This document shows positions 42,709 through 52,170 of a DNA stretch of 64,000 nt, piece by piece. The notes below the pieces were generated by a model. It did not search any database, was not told where the DNA came from, and saw nothing but the letters and a program-made list of their open reading frames with translations. A program made the translations under genes and the position numbers. This DNA is from Gemmatimonadota bacterium (lineage in GTDB: Bacteria > JAAXHH01): the NCBI GenBank assembly GCA_026702745.1, contig JAPPBT010000079.1:1-64000 (forward strand), written 5' to 3'. The first letter of the stretch is position 1; each line of letters opens with the position of its first letter.

Positions 42709-44307
42709 GTGGCCGCTGTCTCGCTGGAACAACTCGTCTCCCTCTGCAAGCGCCGCGGAATCATCTACCCGGGCTCGGAAATCTATGGCGGCCTGCAGGG
42801 CCTGTACGACTACGGCCCGGTGGGCGTCGAGCTGAAGAACAACATCGTGGACTCCTGGTGGCGGCGCAACGTCTATGAGCGGGATGACATGGAGGGGCTC
42901 GACAGCGCCATCCTGATGAATCCGCTGACCTGGAAGTACTCGGGTCACGAAGAGACCTTCGTCGACCCCCTGGTGGACTGCCGCAAGTGCCAGGGACGGT
43001 GGCGCGCCGACCAGATCGGTGGGGTGTGCCCGGCCTGCGGATCCACGGACCTGACCGAGCCGCGGCCCTTCAACCTGATGTTCAAGACCCAGGTGGGTCC
43101 GGTATCTGAAGAAGGTGCTTTTGCCTACCTGCGACCTGAGACGGCCCAGGGCATATTCGTCAATTTCAACAACGTGCTGACCACCACGGCGCGCAAGCTG
43201 CCCTTCGGCATCGCCCAGGTGGGCAAGGGGTTCCGCAACGAGATCAATCCCCGCAACTTCCTGTTCCGCGTCCGGGAATTCGACATGCTGGAGATCGAGT
43301 TCTTCGTTCATCCCGGTACCGAGGACGAATGGCAGGACAGGTGGCTGGAGGACCGCCTCGCCTGGTGGGAACACATCGGCGTCAGCAGGGAAAACATCCG
43401 GATCCTTGACGTGCCGCAGGATGATCTCGCCCACTACTCGAAGAAGACCTACGACCTCATGTACCGATATCCCACCCTCGGCTTCGAGGAACTCGAGGGC
43501 ATCGCGAGCCGGACGGACTTCGACCTGGGCTCCCACACGCGGTACCAGGAACAGTACGACCTCACGGCGCAAGTAGCGGAAAACCCTTCCAGCACGACCA
43601 GGCTTTCCTATTTCGATCCGCAGGCGAACCAACACGTGATCCCCTTCGTGGTCGAGCCGGCGGCGGGGGTCGGCCGCTGCCTGCTGGCCGTGCTCAGCGA
43701 AGCCTACGACGAATCCATGGTAAAAGCGCCGCCCGAAGACAAGCTTTCCGCCGTCAAGGGTGGGCTGGACGCCTTCAACGCGTCGGTCGCGAAGAACAGC
43801 AAGATGCCGGAGGAAACGCGGGAATCCCTGCTGGCCTTCGGGGAGGCGATCGCCGGCGATCTGCCCGAAAACATGCCGCGCATCGACGCGCTCCTGGCCA
43901 TGTCGGGGGCGGACCGGATCAAGGAGGGCAAGACGCTGCGGAACCTGTCGCAGAAGGTCATCGGCGACCACTACCGTACGGTATTGCGGCTCAAGCCCCA
44001 CCTGGCCCCGGTCAAGGTGGCGGTCTTTCCGCTGAAGCGGACCGACGAACGGCTTGCCGAAACGGCCCGGGATATCCGCCGGTCGCTGCAGTCCGGGGGC
44101 AGGATACGCACGGTGTACGACGACACCGGCGCCATCGGCAAGCTCTACCGGCGCCAGGACGAAATCGGCACGCCGCTCTGCGTCACGGTCGACTTCCAGA
44201 CCTTAGATGACCAGGCGGTGACGGTCCGCGACCGGGATACCATGGCGCAGGACCGGGTGGCCATCAATGAACTGGAAGATTACGTAGCGGAAAAGCTGGC
44301 ATCCTGA
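42709..44307 (+). CDS. glyS: glycyl-tRNA synthetase, single-chain alpha2 type
   Basis: Charges tRNA-Gly. The 532-residue class II enzyme is the eukaryote/archaea/Thermus-like form, with GIIYPGSEIYGGLQGLYDYG, RPETAQGIFVNF, QVGKGFRNEI and a C-terminal anticodon domain (LAPVKVAVFPL, VTVRDRDTMAQ). Two CxxC pairs (CRKCQGRW, CPACGS) may bind zinc. An 80-90-residue stretch (about 350-435, KAPPEDKLSAVKGG to LSQKVIGDHYR) separates motif 3 from the anticodon domain, where typical members have only a short link. The start is GTG 42709 with AAAGGA; a TTG at 42685 is the alternative. Confidence 0.95.
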   Translation: MAAVSLEQLVSLCKRRGIIYPGSEIYGGLQGLYDYGPVGVELKNNIVDSWWRRNVYERDDMEGLDSAILMNPLTWKYSGHEETFVDPLVDCRKCQGRWRADQIGGVCPACGSTDLTEPRPFNLMFKTQVGPVSEEGAFAYLRPETAQGIFVNFNNVLTTTARKLPFGIAQVGKGFRNEINPRNFLFRVREFDMLEIEFFVHPGTEDEWQDRWLEDRLAWWEHIGVSRENIRILDVPQDDLAHYSKKTYDLMYRYPTLGFEELEGIASRTDFDLGSHTRYQEQYDLTAQVAENPSSTTRLSYFDPQANQHVIPFVVEPAAGVGRCLLAVLSEAYDESMVKAPPEDKLSAVKGGLDAFNASVAKNSKMPEETRESLLAFGEAIAGDLPENMPRIDALLAMSGADRIKEGKTLRNLSQKVIGDHYRTVLRLKPHLAPVKVAVFPLKRTDERLAETARDIRRSLQSGGRIRTVYDDTGAIGKLYRRQDEIGTPLCVTVDFQTLDDQAVTVRDRDTMAQDRVAINELEDYVAEKLAS

Positions 44308-44445
44308 GCCGGGTCGCCCCGGTGGAGCAAGGGCCGCTTCGGCGGAGATAGGGTCGCCTGGCGGAGAACGGGCCGCCCGGCGGAGAACGGGCCGCCCGGC
44401 GAAGAACGTGACCGCCCCGGTGGAGATTGGGTCGCCCCGGCGGCG
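44308..44445. repeat. ~20-bp tandem repeat after glyS, about seven copies
   Basis: Units like gggccgcccggcggagaac repeat with small changes through the whole 160-base gap between glyS and the next gene. They stop just before the GAGAAAGGAG ribosome-binding site. No coding frame explains them. Confidence 0.9.
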
Positions 44446-44467
44446 CGAGACGAGAAAGGAGCAATAC

Positions 44468-45640
44468 ATGGCACGGAACGTTAACGTGGGCCTGGTGGGT
44501 TATTCGTTCATGGGCAAGGCACACAGCCACGCCTTCAAGGACATGTCCTTCTTCTTCCCTGACGCGGCCGGCGTGCCGGTCATGAAGGCCATCTGCGGGC
44601 GCAACGCGGAGAACGTGAAAGGCGCGGCCGCCGAGTTCGGGTGGGAAGGATACGAGACCGACTGGAAGACGCTGATCGCCCGGGACGACATCGATCTCAT
44701 CGACGTTTCGACACCGGGCGACAGCCACGCGGAGATCGCCATCGCCGCCGCCGAAGCGGGCAAGCACGTCTTCTGCGAAAAACCGCTGGCCAACACCCTC
44801 GCGGAGGCCCGCGCCATGGCCGAAGCCGTGAACCGGGCGGGCGTGAAGAGCATGGTGGCCTACAACTACCGGCGGGTGCCCGCCGTCGCGCTGGCGAAGC
44901 GGCTCATCGAAGAAGGCCGCATCGGCCAGGTGTATCACTGGCGCGCCGTCTACCTGCAGGACTGGATCATGGACCCCGACTTCCCCCTGGTCTGGCGGCT
45001 GCAGAAGGAAAAAGCCGGATCGGGCCCCCACGGCGACCTGAACGCCCACATCATCGACCTGGCCCGGTATCTCATCGGCGAGATCACCGAGGTGACGGGC
45101 ATGCAGGAGACCTTCATCAAGGAGCGTCCCATCGTGGAGGAGATCGACTCGGCCCTGGGCGCGAGCGCCGGCGGTTCCACGCGGACGGGACCGGTGACCG
45201 TGGACGACACGACCCTGGCGCTGGCCCGGTTCGAGAACGGCGCCGTGGGCTCCTTCGAGGCCACGCGCTTCGCCGGCGGGCGCCGGAACGGAAACCGATT
45301 CGAGATCAACGGCAGCAAGGGCTCCATCGCCTTCAACCTGGAGAAGATGAACGAGCTCCAGTACTACAACAGGGATGACGAGGACCACGTGCAGGGCTTC
45401 CGCGAGATCATCGTGACCGAAGGCGCCCACCCCTATATGGACCGGTGGTGGCCGCCCGGACACATCATCGGCTGGGAACACACCTTCATCCACGAGGTGT
45501 ACGATCTCATGCAGGCCATCGCCGGCGCCGACGACAATCTCCATCCGGATTTCGACGAAGGCGTCCGGGACCAGGCCGTGCTGGAAGCCGTTTCGCTGTC
45601 GGCTGAGAACGGCAGCTGGGTCCGGATCGCCGACCTGTAG
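44468..45640 (+). CDS. Gfo/Idh/MocA family oxidoreductase
   Basis: The 390-residue NAD(P)-dependent oxidoreductase has the Rossmann start VNVGLVGYSFMGKAHSHAF, the family EKPLANTLAEA with the conserved lysine, and a C-terminal beta domain with GPHGDLNAHIIDLARY holding the catalytic-site His/Asp region. Such enzymes oxidise or epimerise sugars, inositols or their derivatives; the substrate is not evident. The ATG at 44468 follows AAAGGAG. The next gene is a sugar-isomerase-like protein with an equally good binding site, so the two likely work in one sugar or inositol pathway. Confidence 0.9.
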   Translation: MARNVNVGLVGYSFMGKAHSHAFKDMSFFFPDAAGVPVMKAICGRNAENVKGAAAEFGWEGYETDWKTLIARDDIDLIDVSTPGDSHAEIAIAAAEAGKHVFCEKPLANTLAEARAMAEAVNRAGVKSMVAYNYRRVPAVALAKRLIEEGRIGQVYHWRAVYLQDWIMDPDFPLVWRLQKEKAGSGPHGDLNAHIIDLARYLIGEITEVTGMQETFIKERPIVEEIDSALGASAGGSTRTGPVTVDDTTLALARFENGAVGSFEATRFAGGRRNGNRFEINGSKGSIAFNLEKMNELQYYNRDDEDHVQGFREIIVTEGAHPYMDRWWPPGHIIGWEHTFIHEVYDLMQAIAGADDNLHPDFDEGVRDQAVLEAVSLSAENGSWVRIADL

Positions 45641-45696
45641 GTTAGTGGCCACCGCGCTGTACATGGCGACTATGCATCAGAAAGGAGCAGTCAATC

Positions 45697-46698
45697 ATGT
45701 CTCGTCCCGTAACGCTTTTTACCGGCCAGTGGGCGGACCTCACCCTCGACACACTCGCCGGGAAGGCGGCAAGCTGGGGGTTCGACGGTCTCGAGCTGGC
45801 CTGCTGGGGTGATCATTTCGACGTGAATCAGGGCGCTGAAAGCAAGGCGTACTGCGAGGACCGCAGGGCGCTGCTGGACAAGCACGGCCTGCAGGTGTTC
45901 TCCATCAGCAACCATCTCGCCGGCCAGGCGGTCTGCGACCTGATCGATGCCCGCCACGAGGCGATCCTGCCGCCCCATGTCTGGGGGGACGGGAACCCGG
46001 AAGGCGTGCGCCAACGCGCCGCCGAGGAGATGAAGCAGACCGCCCGGGCCGCCGCGAACATGGGCCTCGACGTGGCCAACGGGTTCACCGGCTCGTCGAT
46101 CTGGCACCTGCTCTACTCGTTTCCGCCCGTGGACCCTTCATCCATCGACGCGGGATACGAAGACTTCGCGGCGCGCTGGAATCCGATCCTGGACGTGTTC
46201 GACGAGGTGGGCGTGAAGTTCGGCCTGGAGGTGCATCCCACGGAGATCGCCTTCGACCTCTCCTCGGCACAGCGGGCGCTGGACGCCCTGGGCAACCGCG
46301 AGGCCTTCGGATTCAACTACGACCCCAGCCACTTCGGCTACCAGGGGGTGGACTACGTCGAGTTCATCCGGACCTTCAGGGACCGCATCTACCACGTGCA
46401 CATGAAGGACGTCTGGTGGTCGGAACGCCCGACCCGGGCCGGCGTCTTCGGCGGACATGTAAACTTCGGCCATTCCGACCGCTACTGGGATTTCCGGTCC
46501 CTCGGCCGCGGCAGCATCGATTTCGAGGAGATCATCCGCGCGCTGAACGAGATCGGATACCAGGGTCCCCTATCCATCGAGTGGGAGGACAGCGGCATGG
46601 ACCGCGAGCACGGCGCCGAGGAAGCCTGCGCCTTCACGAAGGGCGTCGACTTTCCTCCGTCCGACGTGGCCTTCGACGCCGCCTTCGCCGAAGAGTGA
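45697..46698 (+). CDS. sugar phosphate isomerase/epimerase-like protein
   Basis: The 333-residue TIM barrel has metal-site residues typical of the xylose-isomerase-like family: [35 protein letters not shown] and [10 protein letters not shown]. It starts with [18 protein letters not shown]. The ATG follows AAAGGAG. It sits 57 bases after a Gfo/Idh/MocA gene; this pair is a recurrent unit for catabolism of sugars, inositols or glycosides, though the compound is unknown. Confidence 0.88.
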   Translation: MSRPVTLFTGQWADLTLDTLAGKAASWGFDGLELACWGDHFDVNQGAESKAYCEDRRALLDKHGLQVFSISNHLAGQAVCDLIDARHEAILPPHVWGDGNPEGVRQRAAEEMKQTARAAANMGLDVANGFTGSSIWHLLYSFPPVDPSSIDAGYEDFAARWNPILDVFDEVGVKFGLEVHPTEIAFDLSSAQRALDALGNREAFGFNYDPSHFGYQGVDYVEFIRTFRDRIYHVHMKDVWWSERPTRAGVFGGHVNFGHSDRYWDFRSLGRGSIDFEEIIRALNEIGYQGPLSIEWEDSGMDREHGAEEACAFTKGVDFPPSDVAFDAAFAEE

Positions 46699-46766
46699 CC
46701 AACCAGCCCGCGGCTGCAGCACCGGCCTAGTGGCCGGCGGGGTTCCGCGGCGGCCGGGAGGGCACG

Positions 46767-48476
46767 ATGGGAGTACGGAACTACGTCTTGATCTGCGCCG
46801 CCGCGCTGGTCGCAGCGGCCTGCGGGTCCCCGGTTATCGAGCCGGGCGACGGGACGGAGGCCTCGCGCGTCAATACGGTGGGGCGGGAACTGCCCGCCGA
46901 CGCCGCTCCACTCAGCGAGCAGTACATCCGGCTGAGCATGCTGGAACCGTCCACCCTGGACGTGGGCATCTCCCTCTTCGACGCCCAGTTCAACGCCTTC
47001 CTCTTCGAATCCCTGCTGGTCTTCGACGAAGACATGGAAATCAGGGGCGCGGCCGCCGAATCCTGGTCCGTGGCGGACGACCACGTGACCTGGACCTTCA
47101 GGATCCGCGCAGGTGCGAAGTGGAGCGACGGCCGGCCGGTGACGGCCCACGATTTCGAATGGTCCTTCCGCCGGCTGCTCGATCCCGCCCACGCCAACAT
47201 CTTCGCCTACTTCTACTACCCGATCAAGGGCGCCCGGGCTTTCAACACGGGACAGACGAACGACCCGCAGGCCGTCCGCGTCCGGGCCGTGGACGACCGT
47301 ACGCTGGTGATCGAGACCGAAGAACCCTGCTCGCACTTTCCCTATATCCTCACCTTCTTTACTTCCGTGCCCGCGCCCAGGTGGCAGGTGGAGAAATACG
47401 GAATAAGGTGGTCCGAGCCGGAGTACTGCGTGTCAAACTCCACCTGGCGCCTCGCATCGTGGGACAAGAACGTCGGCATGAACTACACGCTGAATCCCCA
47501 TTACAACGGTCCGTGGAAGGGATATCTCGAACGCATCGAGTTCACCTTCATCCTGCCGGGCTGGCGGGGCCTGCCGGCCTATGAGAACAGCGAGTTCGAC
47601 CGGATCGGCGTCATGGGTCCGGATTACCATCACGCACGCATGGACCCCGTCCTGAGCCGCGAGCTGATCACCTATCCGAACTTCGGGACGTACTACACGA
47701 TCTTCAGGACGCGCGAGCCGCCCTTCGACAACATCCGGCTGCGCCAGGCCCTGGCCCACGCCATCGACCGCGAGGCCATCTGCAACGTTGTGCTCGGCGG
47801 CGCCGCCACGCCGGCCTACGGCATGCTGCCGAAGAGCTTCCCGGGGTACCAGGCGGACCGGATCCGCGCGTACCAGGCTTTCGATCCGGAGCTGGCCCGG
47901 CAGCGGCTGGCGCAGGCCGGCTACCCCGAAGGCAAGGGGCTGCCCGCGCTCGAACTCTGGGTGCGGGGCCAGCCGCCGACGCCCGATGAATGGAACGTGG
48001 TCGTCGCCATGCAGCAGATGTTCGAGGACCACCTGGACATCGAGGTGAACCTGCGGCAGCAGTCCACCAACGCCTTCAACGCCTTCATGCGCGACCACGA
48101 GATCCCGTGGGGTTTCCTGTGGTTCAACATGGACTATCCCGACCCCAGCGACATGATCGCTGTGCCCTGGCGCTCCCAGCCCGTGGGATCGGGCCGGCAG
48201 GACTGGAAACACGACGAGTTTGACCGCCTGGTGGATGCGGCCGCGCGGGAATTCGACGAGGAGAAGCGCGTCGCCATGTACCAGGACGCCGAGGTGATCC
48301 TGTCCGAGCAGGCCGCGGGCGTGTTCCTGCACAACATGGTCAACGCGACCCTGAGCAAGCCGTGGGTCCTGGGCATCGAGGAAAATCGGTACGGCGACCG
48401 GCGGTGGAGCGGTTTCGCGCCGGCCTTCTCTACCCTGTATATCGGTGAAACCGGGCGGGAATCCGGCCGTCGGTAG
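46767..48476 (+). CDS. peptide/oligopeptide ABC transporter substrate-binding lipoprotein
   Basis: The 569-residue protein has a lipoprotein signal with lipobox AAAC (Cys20), then a family 5 solute-binding domain: STLDVGISLFDAQFNAFLFE, WTFRIRAGAKWSDGRPVTAHDFEWSF, and RLRQALAHAIDREAI. This is the DppA/OppA pattern. It would be anchored outside the cytoplasmic membrane. No permease or ATPase genes are next to it, so it is an orphan here, placed after a sugar-type gene pair. The ATG follows GGGAGGG. Confidence 0.9.
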   Translation: MGVRNYVLICAAALVAAACGSPVIEPGDGTEASRVNTVGRELPADAAPLSEQYIRLSMLEPSTLDVGISLFDAQFNAFLFESLLVFDEDMEIRGAAAESWSVADDHVTWTFRIRAGAKWSDGRPVTAHDFEWSFRRLLDPAHANIFAYFYYPIKGARAFNTGQTNDPQAVRVRAVDDRTLVIETEEPCSHFPYILTFFTSVPAPRWQVEKYGIRWSEPEYCVSNSTWRLASWDKNVGMNYTLNPHYNGPWKGYLERIEFTFILPGWRGLPAYENSEFDRIGVMGPDYHHARMDPVLSRELITYPNFGTYYTIFRTREPPFDNIRLRQALAHAIDREAICNVVLGGAATPAYGMLPKSFPGYQADRIRAYQAFDPELARQRLAQAGYPEGKGLPALELWVRGQPPTPDEWNVVVAMQQMFEDHLDIEVNLRQQSTNAFNAFMRDHEIPWGFLWFNMDYPDPSDMIAVPWRSQPVGSGRQDWKHDEFDRLVDAAAREFDEEKRVAMYQDAEVILSEQAAGVFLHNMVNATLSKPWVLGIEENRYGDRRWSGFAPAFSTLYIGETGRESGRR

Positions 48477-48497
48477 GGTTCGGTGCGTCGGCGGCGA

Positions 48498-49370
48498 TCA
48501 GGCGAAGGGGTCCAGGTCGAATCCCGTTTCCGGCCGGATCCGTTCGGTGCCTTCGGGCCAGTCCGAGGGCCAGTCCCAGCCCGGGATCTGCAGGCTTTCC
48601 GCGCGGACCCGGTGCGCGGCGGCCCGCCGGTGCACGCCGTGCGGCGCCGTACTGACCTCCGAGCTGTGGAGCATGGTGGGATAGTAGAAGGTGACGCTTC
48701 CCTCGCCCGCCGTGCAGTCGATCGCCTCGTGTTCGTGCGCGGCGACATAGGCTTCGGGGCCGCCCTTCAATTCAAGCGGTCCTTCGAGATAGGAGCCGGG
48801 GAGGACCTTCATGGCGCCGTTCTCGATGGTCTGCGGGTCCACGTTGATGCGGACGATGATGGTCTGCTGGAAATAGTCTTCCTTCCAATCGATGTCGGCG
48901 GGCCTGATGTGTATGTGGCCGAACTGGTTCCAGTAGCCGGTAAGATCGAGGTCCCGGTCCGGGGGCGGGTCCACGATGAAGAAGGTGTCCTGGTGCCAGC
49001 CGATCTCCGCGTCGCCGCCGGCCACCTTGTCGAACATGGTGCCGATGCTCGCGTGCTTCACCGGTTCGCCCAGGGCGCGTTCGAGCACGCTGACGATGGC
49101 GGGATGCCGGGAGTACCGGAGCCCGCCTTCGCACACGGCGTAGAGTTCCCACAGCAGCCAGACCGTGTCCTTCGATTTCCCGAGAAGCTTTTCGGTCGGC
49201 CGCCCCTTGTATTCATCTACGCGGCGTGCTTCCGCGATGGTCCGGTCCAGCAGACCGCGGAACGTAACCATCTCTTCCGCGGAGAATACGCCTTCGACGG
49301 TCACGATGCCCTGCGTCCTCAGCGCATCCACCGCTTCCTGCAGACCGAGGGCGTTTTTTACCTGGATCAT
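48498..49370 (-). CDS. phytanoyl-CoA dioxygenase (PhyH) family protein
   Basis: The 290-residue Fe(II)/2-oxoglutarate oxygenase has the HxD of the metal triad in IGWHQDTFFIVDP, followed by the distal histidine in YPTMLHSSEVST and an arginine-rich RRAAAHRVR likely to bind 2-oxoglutarate. PhyH relatives hydroxylate many small molecules, so the substrate cannot be given. It converges on the binding-protein gene (21-base gap) and lies 28 bases after the lipoprotein gene stop. Confidence 0.87.
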   Translation of the reverse strand: MIQVKNALGLQEAVDALRTQGIVTVEGVFSAEEMVTFRGLLDRTIAEARRVDEYKGRPTEKLLGKSKDTVWLLWELYAVCEGGLRYSRHPAIVSVLERALGEPVKHASIGTMFDKVAGGDAEIGWHQDTFFIVDPPPDRDLDLTGYWNQFGHIHIRPADIDWKEDYFQQTIIVRINVDPQTIENGAMKVLPGSYLEGPLELKGGPEAYVAAHEHEAIDCTAGEGSVTFYYPTMLHSSEVSTAPHGVHRRAAAHRVRAESLQIPGWDWPSDWPEGTERIRPETGFDLDPFA

Positions 49371-49398
49371 GGTGTTCCTCCCCTGACGCGCCGGACCG

Positions 49399-51264
49399 CT
49401 AACGGTTCAACCTGAGCGTGATGTCTTCCGTCTCCCATCCCAGTCGTACTTCCAGGGTGTCCGGATGGACCATGGACCGTTCGGCGGGAACGAATGGCAA
49501 GGGGTTGCCGTAATCGAATCTACCGTTTCCGTTCGCGTCGCGGTAGGCTTGAAGGATATACTGGCCCGGCAGCACATTGTCAAACCGAAAACCCCCCGGT
49601 CCGGCCAGTTCGATCTCCGCGGTGGGCTCCGAGTCCCGTAACTGGTAAAGGGAGATCCCCACGGCTCCCGCCCCCGCGGTGTCTTCATCCTCGAACCGTC
49701 CCGACAGCGAACCGTAGCTCTCGGGATCGATGGTCGTGAAGGTATACGAGAGCGTGTCGGGACGGTCGCCGGTGGCCTGCAGCGGCTGGTCGAACCCGTT
49801 CTTGACCAGGCCGGCCAGTACGAGGATCTCGTAGTCGGTACTCGGCTGCAACATGAAATCGGGCCGCATTGCGGCGACCGTGGCGTCGATCCACCGGAGA
49901 TCCCCGCCAGTCTTCCGGTCCGTGGAATCCCGAAGTACCACGGCCCCTTCCTCCAGGGTGACGGGTTCGCTGAACGAAAATCGAAGCTCGACGGACTGCG
50001 CGACGTCCCGCGCACGGTTGCCGGGGTAGACTTCCAGCAACCTCGGTGCCGGCGAGTTCTCAATGGACGACCCGGTAAACTCGGCGGTGTTCTCCGTCGT
50101 GTCCATCGGCTCAGACCAGGTATTTTCCAGTCCGGTAACGGTCAGGCGATAGACCCGGTCGCGGACCTGGGGCGCCGTGGTGAGCACGATGGTCGCCGGA
50201 TCCGCCGGATCCTGGTACGCGGATGTGACCTCGAGGCCTTCGTCCTCCTCCACGCCAGTGATGGCATAGGCACCCGTGTCCCGGACCATGTCCGCGCGAG
50301 GCGCCTCGCTCAGGAAGACACTCACTTCGCGGCGGTGGGCAACCCGGGCGGACATTACGTGCATGGCGGCGGTATCGTTCACGGCCATCCGAAACCACAT
50401 GGGACCGTCCACCATGCCCTCCTCCGCTATACCTTCTTCCGCCATGCCCTCTGCCGCCATGCCCTCTGCCGACAGGACGACGTCCCGGGTGGGCACGCCG
50501 ATGGGGTCCACCCCCGCGTCGTAGAGACGGTCTCTGCCCTGGTCCAGGAAGGCGAAGAGGCGGTAACGGCCAGCCGAGAGATGGGTGAAGGTGAAGGTGC
50601 CGTCCCGACCGGCCTGGACCAGGTAGTCCGGGGTCGTGCCGGACGGGTCGGGATCGGGCTTCCCGGCGAGATCGTAGGCCCAGACATAAGTATTCCTGGC
50701 GGGTTGGCCGTCGTGGACCGTCAGGCCGCTTACCTCCCCTTCTTCGATGCCGGGGCCGGTCGACAGTGCGTATACGTAGGTGGAATCCATGCGGTTACTC
50801 CGCATGTCCCTGATGCCGGTGCCCACCGTGATGATGTAGGTTCTGTCGACCAGCAGGGGCTCCTCGAAACGGACCGTGATCTCGTTACCCCGCCAGTTCG
50901 CTTCGGCTTCGAATTCCACGATCGGCGCAATGAACAGGTTGCCTTCGATAGAGCGGGGCTGGATGCGTTCGCTGAAGGTCAGTTTCGGGGAAACGTCCTG
51001 CGGCACGTGGGTCGAACCCGCCGGGGGATCGGTTTCAACCACCCAGGGCGGAATACGGTCGCGCGGTCCGCCGGGCGGCATGCCCTCGCGGGCGCAGGCC
51101 ACGGCGACCAGGCCGACCAGGCCGACCAGGCCGACCAGGCAGGCCATGGCGACCAGGCAGGACGGGCCGAACTGGCGGGCCGTGTCGACCCGTCGGACCA
51201 TGTCGACCTGTCGGGCCAGGCTGACCGGAATCTTCTGCGCGGAGTGGTCCGGCGTCCTGTTCAT
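49399..51264 (-). CDS. Ig-like (Big_5) domain outer-surface lipoprotein
   Basis: The 621-residue protein has a hydrophobic N-terminal segment with LVGLVGLVGLVAVAC as a lipobox region and a mature start CAREGMPPGGPRDRIPP. That C-PxGGPxDxxPP start and the following Ig-like repeat (DPPAGSTHVPQDVSPKLTF...) are typical of Big_5/SbsA-like lipoproteins common in Bacteroidetes-type bacteria. A second similar Ig-like repeat begins PAPRLLEVYPGNRARDVAQ. The C-terminus is a carboxypeptidase-regulatory-like fold (LQAYRDANGNGRFDYG). Two repeat tracts are coded: 9-bp units for LVG, and EGMAxEG repeats. It starts 3 bases after xerC. Confidence 0.82.
   Translation of the reverse strand: MNRTPDHSAQKIPVSLARQVDMVRRVDTARQFGPSCLVAMACLVGLVGLVGLVAVACAREGMPPGGPRDRIPPWVVETDPPAGSTHVPQDVSPKLTFSERIQPRSIEGNLFIAPIVEFEAEANWRGNEITVRFEEPLLVDRTYIITVGTGIRDMRSNRMDSTYVYALSTGPGIEEGEVSGLTVHDGQPARNTYVWAYDLAGKPDPDPSGTTPDYLVQAGRDGTFTFTHLSAGRYRLFAFLDQGRDRLYDAGVDPIGVPTRDVVLSAEGMAAEGMAEEGIAEEGMVDGPMWFRMAVNDTAAMHVMSARVAHRREVSVFLSEAPRADMVRDTGAYAITGVEEDEGLEVTSAYQDPADPATIVLTTAPQVRDRVYRLTVTGLENTWSEPMDTTENTAEFTGSSIENSPAPRLLEVYPGNRARDVAQSVELRFSFSEPVTLEEGAVVLRDSTDRKTGGDLRWIDATVAAMRPDFMLQPSTDYEILVLAGLVKNGFDQPLQATGDRPDTLSYTFTTIDPESYGSLSGRFEDEDTAGAGAVGISLYQLRDSEPTAEIELAGPGGFRFDNVLPGQYILQAYRDANGNGRFDYGNPLPFVPAERSMVHPDTLEVRLGWETEDITLRLNR
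50397..50472. repeat. 15-bp-type repeat coding EGMAAEGMAEEGIAEEG
   Basis: On the plus strand units such as ccgccatgccctctg, atgccctcctccgct and ataccttcttccgcc follow each other. They encode the EGMA/EEG/EGM series between the two halves of the Ig-like lipoprotein. Confidence 0.75.
51104..51140. repeat. 9-bp tandem repeat in the lipoprotein signal sequence
   Basis: Four units of the type ccgaccagg, first variant gcgaccagg. On the coding strand each encodes LVG (ctg-gtc-ggc), so the hydrophobic core of the signal peptide is itself a minisatellite. Confidence 0.88.
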
Positions 51265-51267
51265 AGA

Positions 51268-52164
51268 TCAGGCGCGGGGATGCGCCTCTTCGTACGTTTT
51301 CTTGAGGCGGTCGAGGGCGACGTGGGTATAGACCTGAGTGGTCGAAAGTCGTTCGTGGCCGAGTAGCTCCTTGACCGCCAGCAGGTCCGCTCCGGCGTCG
51401 AGCAGGTGCGTGGCGGTCGTATGGCGAAGCATGTGGGGCGTCAATCCCTGCTGGCTGATCCTGAGACCGTATCTCCCCAGGATGTACTGGACCCCTCGTC
51501 CCGTCAGCCTGCGGCCGTGTTGATTCAGCAGGAGCGCGGTTGTTTCGTCACGCTCGGTTTTGATCAGCGTGAGGCGGACGTCCATATAGGCCGCCAGCGC
51601 GGACAGCGCTGGCCCGCCCAGCGGCACGATGCGTTCCCTGTCCCCCTTCCCGATCACGCGGATCCGTTCCTCCGTCATTTCGATCGCGCCGACGTCGAGT
51701 CCGACGAGTTCCGACAACCGCATGCCCGCTCCGTATAGCAGTTCCAGGATGACCACGTCCCGCAGCCCGAGCACCCGGCCGCGGTCGGGCTGACCGAGCA
51801 GGGCCTCCACCTGGCCCTTGTCCAGGAATCGGGGCAGGTGGCGGTCCCATTTCGGCGTGGTCAGGTAGACGCACGGGTTGGAGGAAACGACCCCTTCCCG
51901 GCAGAGGTAGTGGAAGAAGGACCGCACGGCCGCGAAACGGCGCGCGATCGTCCGCCTGCTGAAGCCTTCCCGGTGCAGGTGGTGCAGGAACGCCCGCACC
52001 ACGGACTTGTCGACGGATTCCGGGTCGGGCGTAGCACCACCGCCGGCTTCGGAAAGGAAAGACTGGAATTGGCCCAGGTCGCCGGCATAGGCCGACCGGG
52101 TATGCCCGGAGTAATTACGCTCGATCTCGAGATGATCGAGGAATGCGCTGACCAGTTTCTCCAT
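51268..52164 (-). CDS. xerC: tyrosine recombinase XerC/XerD
   Basis: Resolves chromosome dimers at dif with a partner recombinase. The 298-residue protein has the SAM-like N-terminal domain (SAFLDHLEIERNYSGHT) and the catalytic residues: Arg in GAGMRLSELVGLDV, Lys in GKGDRERIVP, His-x-x-Arg in HMLRHTTAT, His in LGHERLSTTQ, and nucleophile Tyr in VYTHV. Whether it is C or D is not decidable here. It starts 6 bases after the topA stop; topA-xerC proximity is common. Confidence 0.93.
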   Translation of the reverse strand: MEKLVSAFLDHLEIERNYSGHTRSAYAGDLGQFQSFLSEAGGGATPDPESVDKSVVRAFLHHLHREGFSRRTIARRFAAVRSFFHYLCREGVVSSNPCVYLTTPKWDRHLPRFLDKGQVEALLGQPDRGRVLGLRDVVILELLYGAGMRLSELVGLDVGAIEMTEERIRVIGKGDRERIVPLGGPALSALAAYMDVRLTLIKTERDETTALLLNQHGRRLTGRGVQYILGRYGLRISQQGLTPHMLRHTTATHLLDAGADLLAVKELLGHERLSTTQVYTHVALDRLKKTYEEAHPRA

Positions 52165-52170
52165 GGTCGG

